Assembly (NCBI RefSeq): GCF_000497045.1
Contig: NW_015961970.1
Span: 496,802 to 560,801, forward strand
Source: Kalmanozyma brasiliensis GHG001
Taxonomy: Eukaryota > Basidiomycota > Ustilaginomycetes > Ustilaginales
DNA: 64,000 nucleotides
Direction: 5' to 3'
Part shown: positions 57,532 through 64,000 of the stretch, piece by piece
Position numbering within the stretch: the first letter of the stretch is position 1
Layout: each line of letters opens with the position of its first letter
Made by a program: the position numbers and the translations under genes
The notes under the pieces: model-generated
Seen by the model: the letters and a program-made list of their open reading frames with translations, nothing else
Told to the model about the DNA's origin: nothing
The model's database searches: none

Positions 57532-59124
57532 ATGAAGCAACCGATGGTTGTCTCGGCCTCGGCAGGCCCTTCGCGTGTCCAGCCATCCACCTCGCTGCTC
57601 AAAGCCGGTCTCAAGAACACCCATCCTGGCCTTGGCGGCCTTCCAGGCGGAGTCGTCGGCCCCGAAGCAGCCGGTCTCGATCCATCCGGTCCCGAGCACT
57701 TCTTCGTCACGCTTGCCGCCTACGCTGACGCACTCGATGCTCTCCCTCTCGACCTCACCCGCAGCTTCTCCGACCTCCGCGAACTCGATGCTGTCCTCGG
57801 CTCGCATCTCAACAGCCTCACTGCGCGTCTCAACCACCTCACCGCCCTGATCGAAGACCCTTCGATCGATCAAGGCCAGCGTCTGCTCGCACTCAAAGAG
57901 GTGGCCGAAGAGGCGCGCGCCTACAAAATGGGCGGCGAGGACAAGATCCGCGTCGCCCTCAACACCGCCGAGACTATTATCAGCCACACCGACTACATTG
58001 ATGCGTTGGACAGCCAGTTGGACCGCTTCGCCGAGATCTCGACTCTGCTCAACCCGACTAAGCACCTCAAGCTCGACCAGTACTACGTGCCGGGTGCGCT
58101 CAAGGATCGCAAGCTCGTCACCTCGCTCGATGGACCCCTGGGTGCAGCGAGCGGGTCCGGTGCGGGCGACATCAACGGTACCGGCGGGTCGAAGAAGAAG
58201 AAGGTCGCTGCGCACGTTGCTGCTGCCAGCGCGGCGGGCAAGAGCCACAAAGCTGCCGACACCGCTTCCCTCACTGGCGCCGCGGCTGGCGCGAGCGGAT
58301 CGTCGAACAGCAAGAAGCGCAAAGCCATCTCTGGCGCCGCCGTCGCCGGCTCTTCGGCAGGTGGCAGCTCGAAAGTCGCCAAGACCTCCGCAGCGGGCAA
58401 GGGGGACGAAGACGTCAAGGTGGCCGCCAACGGCTCCGGCTCGCACAAGAAGAAGACGGACAGCAGCTCGCACGCCTCCGGTGGGTCCAAGGCAAGCGCG
58501 TCGAACAGCAACACGCGTCTTCCGCGCGCGGCGCACGCGCACATCGGCTACACGGAGGACGACGAGGATGCCCGAGCGGCCGCGTCTCGCCGTGGAGCGG
58601 ATGGGGAGGAGGCTGCGGCGAGTCGCAGTCGCAACAGCCGTTCGGTGCGAACCGCCGCGGCGCACCGCAGTGACGACGAGGACGAGGACATGGATGACCC
58701 TGACGTCGAAGATGACGATGAGGAAGACACCACCGCTCGCGCCAAGAATCGTGGTCGAACCGGTGGTCGCGCTGCAGCAACCTCCTCACGCGCCCGTGGT
58801 GCCGCCGCCGCTTCCCCACATATCGGCTCCGCCTCGGCCAGCCGCGCCGACAGCCCCGCTTCCAACGCCGGTGGCGCAGGCGACGACGCCGACGAAGCAA
58901 GATACTGCTTCTGCAACAACGTGTCCTACGGCGACATGATCGGATGCGACGACGACGATTGCGAGCGCGAATGGTTCCATCTGGGTTGTGTGGGGTTGAC
59001 CAAGCCACCTCAGGGCACGTGGTACTGCGAGGCGTGTCTCGAGCGCCGAGCTGCCAATGGAAGAGGTGGCAAGGCGAAGAAGGGCAAGAGCTCGGGTGGG
59101 AGCAAGAGCAAGGTCCGTCGTTAG
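57532..59124 (+). CDS. ING-family PHD-finger chromatin protein
   Basis: A 530-aa subunit type found in histone acetyltransferase or deacetylase complexes (Yng2, Png1, Pho23 relatives). The ING N-terminal helical domain (about 55-185) has EHFFVTLAAYADALDALPLDLTRSFSDLRELD and an internal coiled-coil. A long Ala/Ser/Gly/Lys-rich low-complexity region with acidic runs follows. The C-terminal PHD finger is at 458-505: YCFCNNVSYGDMIGCD, DCEREWFHLGCVGL, GTWYCEACL. The Tyr, Met and Trp positions expected for an H3K4me3 cage are present. A short Lys/Arg-rich tail follows. Which complex it serves cannot be told from the sequence. Confidence 0.92.
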   Translation: MKQPMVVSASAGPSRVQPSTSLLKAGLKNTHPGLGGLPGGVVGPEAAGLDPSGPEHFFVTLAAYADALDALPLDLTRSFSDLRELDAVLGSHLNSLTARLNHLTALIEDPSIDQGQRLLALKEVAEEARAYKMGGEDKIRVALNTAETIISHTDYIDALDSQLDRFAEISTLLNPTKHLKLDQYYVPGALKDRKLVTSLDGPLGAASGSGAGDINGTGGSKKKKVAAHVAAASAAGKSHKAADTASLTGAAAGASGSSNSKKRKAISGAAVAGSSAGGSSKVAKTSAAGKGDEDVKVAANGSGSHKKKTDSSSHASGGSKASASNSNTRLPRAAHAHIGYTEDDEDARAAASRRGADGEEAAASRSRNSRSVRTAAAHRSDDEDEDMDDPDVEDDDEEDTTARAKNRGRTGGRAAATSSRARGAAAASPHIGSASASRADSPASNAGGAGDDADEARYCFCNNVSYGDMIGCDDDDCEREWFHLGCVGLTKPPQGTWYCEACLERRAANGRGGKAKKGKSSGGSKSKVRR

Positions 59125-59806
59125 GGCGCACTACCTGTTCACCTGCTGTATTCTCACTTCTTGCAAGCCGTTTGTAACGTCTCAAGATGCAGATTTGGCC
59201 TGTGTGAAGCCCGACACTTGGGGTGCGAGTCTACAAATGAGCCCTCCCAGCCATGAAGGAGTCGAATCGCGGCGGGTCGGATCCACCTCTCATAGCCGAT
59301 CGGGCGATCCCCCCTCGCCTCGCGCAAAGCCGCAGATCTGCATCCAACCTGCGGCGAATTTTCGGCAGAATACATGCTTCTGTGACGCCATCACACGCCC
59401 AGGGAGTTTTTGACATCTCGGCCAATTCCACCCCTCCTGTGCAAGCTGTGCAAGGAAAGCGTCGAACCCGAAAAAGTTTCCGAAGGATGTTTAAGCGAAG
59501 AAGAAGAAGAGATGGGGATCGTCCCTTTCCGCCTGGCTGATAGCCCATGTGGGTCAAGATTTTCTCCGAAAGAGGGCGAATTTGCCGAGGGGAAGAGGCG
59601 GCAAGCCGTCAATCCTGCGGCTGAGGAGCTGTCACATGAAGTGCGGGTCGCTGTGTGTGCTTGAATCGATATCGATAGCGATGCGCAGTGGCGACCATGG
59701 CTTGCGTTGCGGGACAAGTCGCCGAGATGAAGTGAGATGTTGGTTTGATATGCGCAGGTCGTGGTTGGTCGATGTTCAGTAGACAACGGTGCCACCCTGC
59801 ATTTGA
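59125..59806. other. Intergenic region, ING gene to USP gene
   Basis: About 680 bases with no supported gene; the right half is presumably the USP promoter. Confidence 0.4.
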
Positions 59807-59812
59807 TATAAG
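59807..59812 (+). promoter_or_regulatory. TATA-like element of the USP gene
   Basis: TATAAG lies 71 bases before the ATG at 59878, with a C/T-rich leader between them. Confidence 0.4.
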
Positions 59813-59877
59813 TGAAGCCCTCTCCTTCGTCCAGCCCCCCTTCCACCATCATCATCTTCTTGTGCCAGACGATCACG

Positions 59878-60588
59878 ATGACGTCTCCAGCAGCCTCGCC
59901 ACCGTCTTCGGTGCCCTCTTCGCCCCGCCGATCGCTCTTCAGCCTTCCCGGCCTGCGTCTCTCTGCCAAGTCGCACACTCCCCAATCTGCAGACGGCACG
60001 ACCACTCCAGGCGGTCAAGTAACAACCATCGCGCAAACACCCATCCTCGAGTCCTCGAACCCACTCGAGAAATCCTCCATCCCACCCCAAGCCCGAGAAC
60101 AACAGATCGTCGGTCTTCCTGGCACGACCCTCCCTGAAACGGCCAAGATCCTCCTCGCTCTCGACGGCACGGATGCAGGCGATAAAGCCTTCACCTACCT
60201 CCTGTCCAACAAGCTGCTGCGCACCGACGCCCACGTTTTCCTCTGCACCGTCCTCCCCGCCAACGTCATCTCCACCCCCTGGGTCGCAGGTCCCCTAACG
60301 ATCGATACCGAAAAACACAATGAATTGCTCAAAAGCATTCGCGCTCAGGCAGTAGAGAAGTTGGAACCGTACAAACGCCAGTTGAAGGAGAAAGGTTGGA
60401 GTGTGACGATCCATGTGCTTCATGGAGATGCTAGGGCGAGTCTGGTCAGGGTCGCGAACTATCATGCGGTAGATCTGGTGTTGGTGGGAAAGAGGGAGAG
60501 GGGGTGGAAGAAGGGACTGGGAAGCTCGGGCACGGTGAGCAGCTATTTGGTCAGTCACTCGAATGCTCCGGTTCTCGTCATCAAGTAG
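59878..60588 (+). CDS. Universal stress protein domain protein
   Basis: A 236-aa protein with the first ATG at 59878; the frame upstream offers only GTG. A Ser/Pro-rich N-terminus (1-85; SPPSSVPSSPRRSLFSLPG) contains possible phosphorylation sites. A single USP domain follows (about 88-236): KILLALDGTDAGDKAFTYLL, HVLHGDARASLVRVANYHAVDLVLVGKR and the ATP-loop ending GSSGTVSSYLVSHSNAPVLVIK. The GxxG-type S-[TV] loop suggests an ATP-binding member. The role in smuts is unknown. It converges with the DUF218 gene. Confidence 0.88.
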   Translation: MTSPAASPPSSVPSSPRRSLFSLPGLRLSAKSHTPQSADGTTTPGGQVTTIAQTPILESSNPLEKSSIPPQAREQQIVGLPGTTLPETAKILLALDGTDAGDKAFTYLLSNKLLRTDAHVFLCTVLPANVISTPWVAGPLTIDTEKHNELLKSIRAQAVEKLEPYKRQLKEKGWSVTIHVLHGDARASLVRVANYHAVDLVLVGKRERGWKKGLGSSGTVSSYLVSHSNAPVLVIK

Positions 60589-60753
60589 GGACGGTGTCGT
60601 TCCGTAGAGCAATAGAAAACCCCACTCATGTGACACAGGTCAGTCAACATGAGAGTTGCGCTGAACACAATGCCGCCACTGGATGTCATGATGAAGGAAT
60701 CGTCTGTTTGACCGTGCTTCTAGCCTTACAAAAGAGGTCTTGGGATGCGGCAA

Positions 60754-62019
60754 TCACTGCTCCCTGCCGATCTGCAACCACCTTGTATCCGGGATAATGT
60801 TGCCCTTGCTATTCGCCTTGACCGCCAACGCTCCCCTTCCCCATCCAGTCCCAATCACCCTTGCGTCCCACGGCAGGTTCTCCGGATACAACCCCTGCAA
60901 ACCCGAGTTCTCGGCAGGACACCAGTTCAACAGATCCGCAATTTCCGGTGCCGAGCTCATGTACGGATGAAACCTCCTGGTGGGGTTCCTCTCGATGCGC
61001 TTCTGCCTCAACCTGCCGTGACAACCGTACATGTCCTTGTCGAACAGGTTGAACGCCTTGAGCTTCTCGCCACGCGATTGGGCGACGGTCTCGCTGTCCG
61101 ATAGACCCTCGTCGTCCACGCCGACGTACTGGAACGTCCGCTCGCCCTTGTGCAGGAACCCTTGGGTGTTCCATCGCACCGCTTTCGCATGCAAGTCTTC
61201 GAAGCGCGCCTTCTTGAATGCGTACCCGACGACGGTGATGCGTGCCGGATAGTGGGCTGTGTACTCCCGGAAGCGCGCGATCGAAAAGAGCAGATTCTCA
61301 AAGCTGTCCAGCGCGTAGTTTTCGGTTGTCATCCGTGCATCTTGCAGCCCGTGTCGTGTTGCCACTGCCGCATTGGCGTGAGCCAAACTACCGATAGATG
61401 CGGATGACGAACCGGTCGTGAGGTTGACCAGACTGCCTGCAATCATGGGCACCTCCAGCTCAGCCGACAGCGCCAGCGAGTAGTACGACTCGGCCTCGGT
61501 CTGGAGCGAGTTCGGCCGTGTCTGTCCACCGGAGAAGACGAGGAGCGCATTGGGATCCTCGTTGGTGAGCTGCATACCTTTTTCGATGTGCTTGTAGAAC
61601 GTCTTGACGCTTCCCCCCTTTTGGTACTCCTCCAGGACCCAGTTCTCGTCGTTGTCCTTGCCCTTAACGTCGCAGCCCGCCCAGACGGCGTGACCGGTGA
61701 CGATGACGAGGTGGTTGAGCTTTTCGGCGCCCGTGCGAGGTGGAGCGACACTGGCGGTGAGCGAGTCGGGTGTTCGGCCTCCGAACTCGATGATGTTCTG
61801 CGGTATGGAGCTGCCACGGTGGAAGAGCATGTATCGGAGGTTGAGGAGCGCGGAGAAACCGGCAAAGCCGAGCAGAAGGACCACGCCGAGATTTGTCACT
61901 CGCGATCGTGCAGATAGACGGTCGTGGATCGAGACGCCGCTGGATGGGCCGGAACCACCGTTGAAGATGCCCGACTTGCGAGCTCCGGATAGGAGCGAGC
62001 CTGATGGTTTCGGAACCAT
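60754..62019 (-). CDS. DUF218 (YdcF-like) type II membrane protein
   Basis: A 421-aa protein. A basic N-terminus and one membrane segment at about 42-62 (VTNLGVVLLLGFAGFSALLNL) suggest a type II topology with the domain in the ER/Golgi lumen or outside. DUF218 marks include NHLVIVTGHAVWAG, LLVFSGGQTRPNS, TTENYALDSFENLLFSIARFRE and ARITVVGYAFKKARFEDLHAKAVRW. Proteins of this kind are widespread in fungi; the bacterial DUF218 members act in envelope metabolism, but the fungal reaction is not known. Single exon. Confidence 0.85.
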   Translation of the reverse strand: MVPKPSGSLLSGARKSGIFNGGSGPSSGVSIHDRLSARSRVTNLGVVLLLGFAGFSALLNLRYMLFHRGSSIPQNIIEFGGRTPDSLTASVAPPRTGAEKLNHLVIVTGHAVWAGCDVKGKDNDENWVLEEYQKGGSVKTFYKHIEKGMQLTNEDPNALLVFSGGQTRPNSLQTEAESYYSLALSAELEVPMIAGSLVNLTTGSSSASIGSLAHANAAVATRHGLQDARMTTENYALDSFENLLFSIARFREYTAHYPARITVVGYAFKKARFEDLHAKAVRWNTQGFLHKGERTFQYVGVDDEGLSDSETVAQSRGEKLKAFNLFDKDMYGCHGRLRQKRIERNPTRRFHPYMSSAPEIADLLNWCPAENSGLQGLYPENLPWDARVIGTGWGRGALAVKANSKGNIIPDTRWLQIGREQ

Positions 62020-62667
62020 AACTGTGAGATGCCGTCGTCTAGGCTAGTGCGAATGACTGTATGTGTTCGGGTGCGCTGGATATCGAGCACGTCAGCCTAC
62101 GGATGGCGTTGCAGCTGTGTTGGCTCAATGCGACGAGGATGCCGGCGGTCTATGCCCTGAGTGTCGCAGGCGGACGATCGATGACAGGATGGACTGTTCG
62201 TGTGCGAGATCGTCTCTGCGTCGTGAGAGGGGCAAGTGTGACGACTCAGGGTCAGAGTGAAGAGGGGGGAAAGGAGTCGACGATAGCGATGGCGATGATT
62301 GACAAGACGTGTGATGTTCAAGAAGGACATGTGAGAGCAACGCCCAATTTACAAGTGTCTCTGAGAGAGCGACTGAGCCGTGCTTGTTCCGAGAAGCGGG
62401 CGTGTCGATGAGCGATTGCCTTCCCTATCACAGAAGCGACCACCGACCTCTCAATACCAGAATTCACAGCTTCCAGAAAATGGGGTTCAGAAAAGGCTGC
62501 GAAAAAGTCGCAGAGTGTCAAGTTGGCAGCAGGACACACGCTCGCTCAATCTTCAACCTCCACAAGCTATGCACCATTGCCTCAGTCAGCTTCTCTTTGT
62601 CACTGTCGATGCAACACAAGTGGCATCATCCTGATCTCCATCATCCCAGCAGCAAGGTACTCCAACG
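62020..62667. promoter_or_regulatory. Divergent promoter, DUF218 / TFIIS-M gene
   Basis: 648 bases between divergent starts. No clear elements were seen. Confidence 0.4.
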
Positions 62668-63287
62668 ATGTCAGATATCCGAGACAAAAGCGCACAGTTC
62701 CTCAGCGACTCGATCGCAGCTGCCACTGGCGGTCAGGACGCAAGCTCGACCGCATCACAGCTCGAGCAGGCCGTCTATGACAAGTTTGGACAGTCGACCT
62801 CCAACGACTACCGAGGCGACATCAGGAATATCGGGCTGACGCTCAAGAAGGACAATCCACAGCTCGCATCAGATCTGCTCCAGGGCAAAGTGGCACCAGA
62901 ACAGCTGGTCAACATGTCACAAGAGGTAGGTACATTCGCAAGCGCTGGCCAGTAGCCGGGGGAAGTCACTGACGATTCCAGCTCCTATTTCCTCTTGATT
63001 GTTCGGCAACACAGGATATGAAAACAGAGGAACAAGCAGCGCAAGATCAACAACTGCGTCAACAGAACTTGGAAGCTTCGGTCGGCGTGGACGAGCTGGA
63101 TCCCGAGCTGGGGCCGATTGTCACTTCGGAGCAGGGCATCTCTCGTATGCAAGAGGGCGACATGGAGACCTACGGCGAAGCAGGGGAAGCATCCTTGGGC
63201 GGAGGCGGAGAGGGCGAGTTCAAGGCGAGAGCGCAGCCCAAGGTGGGTGAAGCTATGCGTGGTATCGAGTTCGAGACTGGTGTCTAG
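62668..63287 (+). CDS. Stand-alone TFIIS central-domain protein
   Basis: Two exons: 62668-62925 and 63015-63287; intron 89 bases with donor GTAGGT and acceptor ACACAG, phase 0. Splicing gives 176 aa and reads NMSQE|DMKTEEQAAQDQQLR, which matches the end of the TFIIS central domain (NMT-x-EEM-A). The domain occupies about 5-110: SASQLEQ-type first helix (TASQLEQAVYDKFG), YRGDIRNIGLTLKKDNPQLASDLLQGK. There is no N-terminal LW domain and no C-terminal zinc ribbon with the acidic DE hairpin. It cannot be a normal cleavage-stimulating TFIIS. The rest (DELDPELGPIVTSEQGI, acidic/Gly) is unrecognised. Confidence 0.82.
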
Positions 63288-63481
63288 GCCAGACAGAGGA
63301 CCTCAGTCAGACTAGAGGGGAAAATGATTGTAATGCTAGTAATAGTACATTGACCGAGAGGGTCAGACACGAATGTGTCGATGCTATGGTATAGGTACAA
63401 ATACAGGTGTCTCAAATGCAAGGCGAACGCAAGAAAGCTAGGCGAGAGGAAGATGGAGTCTGGAGAGGTTGAGCGCGCGCA

Positions 63482-63781
63482 TCACATGGGACGACCGGCG
63501 GCAGCTTGAGCAGCCTGCTTGCGTGCCTCTGCCTCCTTTGCCTGCTCTTCCGCGCGGCGCTTCTTGCCCTCCTCGGCCATCTGAGCCAGCTTGTCGTGGT
63601 CCAGCTTGGGCTCAACGTGCTTCTCGTAGTTGCCAGCGTCGAGGCTGCGCTCGTATGCGTCGCCGATCGCAGCGAAGAGTTGGTCCAGGTTCTCGATGGC
63701 ATCTCGAAGCGCATCCAGAGCTGAGGCGCGATCTGATGCGTTTGCGGAAACGGACAGCAAGAGTAGAGAGACGGTTAGCAT
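63482..63781 (-). CDS. Small protein or 3' exon of a gene crossing the right edge
   Basis: A 99-codon frame ending at 63482. From residue 20 on it is amphipathic helix (ALDALRDAIENLDQLFAAIGDAYERS), then a Lys/Glu/Ala coiled coil (EEGKKRRAEEQAKEAEARKQAAQ). Two readings are possible. In the first, the ATG at 63781 starts a protein with a signal-like MLTVSLLLLSVSANAS. In the second, an acceptor CCCACAG just upstream joins it to an exon running to or beyond base 64000, with a GTATGT donor near 63943; the joined frame stays open. The coiled-coil composition favours the second. I do not recognise the family. Confidence 0.5.
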   Translation of the reverse strand: MLTVSLLLLSVSANASDRASALDALRDAIENLDQLFAAIGDAYERSLDAGNYEKHVEPKLDHDKLAQMAEEGKKRRAEEQAKEAEARKQAAQAAAGRPM

Positions 63782-64000
63782 ACTGTGGGCTGATCAGATC
63801 TGAACATCGACAACAGCAACCATTGCAAAGGCTCTTGCAGCTCGCATCTTGATGTGGTGGCTCAGTAGGAACGATTGTACAAGAATCTAATAAAAATCTT
63901 CGTCAAGCCCGAAAGCAACCTGGCAGGTTGATGGGCACATACGATCCCTGTTTCTCATCTCGGCCGACGAGTGCGAGCTCCGTTTGCGATGGTGTGCGTA

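Noticed and set aside
1..64000. CRISPR array, prophage or bacterial operon structures
   Set aside because: No regularly spaced repeats; gene content, introns and Pol III signals are eukaryotic.

Overview
The window looks like nuclear chromosome sequence from a smut-type basidiomycete (Ustilaginaceae: Ustilago, Sporisorium or Pseudozyma-like). The genome is GC-rich and most genes are intronless. The few introns are mostly short, with GTAAGT-type donors. The gene set is eukaryotic and mitochondrial, two tRNA genes carry introns, and there are no operons. The species assignment is inference from protein character; no search was run.

I support 24 protein genes plus one truncated or uncertain gene at the right edge, two intron-containing tRNA genes and one intron-hosted C/D snoRNA. 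Layout: 0.6-12 kb holds ETF-ubiquinone oxidoreductase, BMT2, TOM20, tRNA-Ile, mitochondrial Hsp70 (SSC1), RAD6/UBC2 and an ER J-protein. 12.2-15.5 kb is MDM34 (ERMES). 15.5-19.7 kb is a gene-free 4 kb block ending in the promoter and 5'UTR intron of a plant-type P3A H+-ATPase (19.7-22.6 kb). 22.6-26.2 kb is a second gene-poor block with degenerate repeats. 26.3-41 kb holds a secreted CAP/PR-1-like protein, a SAM methyltransferase, a MYST acetyltransferase, a mitochondrial TPR protein, deoxyribose-phosphate aldolase, a peroxisomal AONS-type enzyme and a PX-domain LEC1-like protein. 41.4-43.4 kb is one ORF joining sulfide:quinone oxidoreductase to mitoribosomal mL58. 43.6-56.7 kb holds tRNA-Pro, a mitochondrial trypsin-like protease, a paraoxonase-like enzyme, a DUF3292 protein, ORC5, an organellar-type DNA ligase and EFB1 with U18 snoRNA in its intron. 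57.5-64 kb holds an ING/PHD protein, a universal stress protein, a DUF218 membrane protein, a stand-alone TFIIS-central-domain protein and the edge gene.

Mitochondrial functions recur: electron entry to ubiquinone (ETF-QO, SQR), import and folding (TOM20, SSC1), ER-mitochondria tethering (MDM34), quality control (TPR protein, protease), translation (mL58) and perhaps DNA repair (ligase). This is not an operon; neighbours are mostly divergent or closely convergent pairs. The most unusual item is the SQR-mL58 polyprotein with an internal second presequence. The next are the U18 snoRNA in the EFB1 intron, the organellar-type ligase divergent from ORC5, and a sequence element shared downstream of both tRNA genes.
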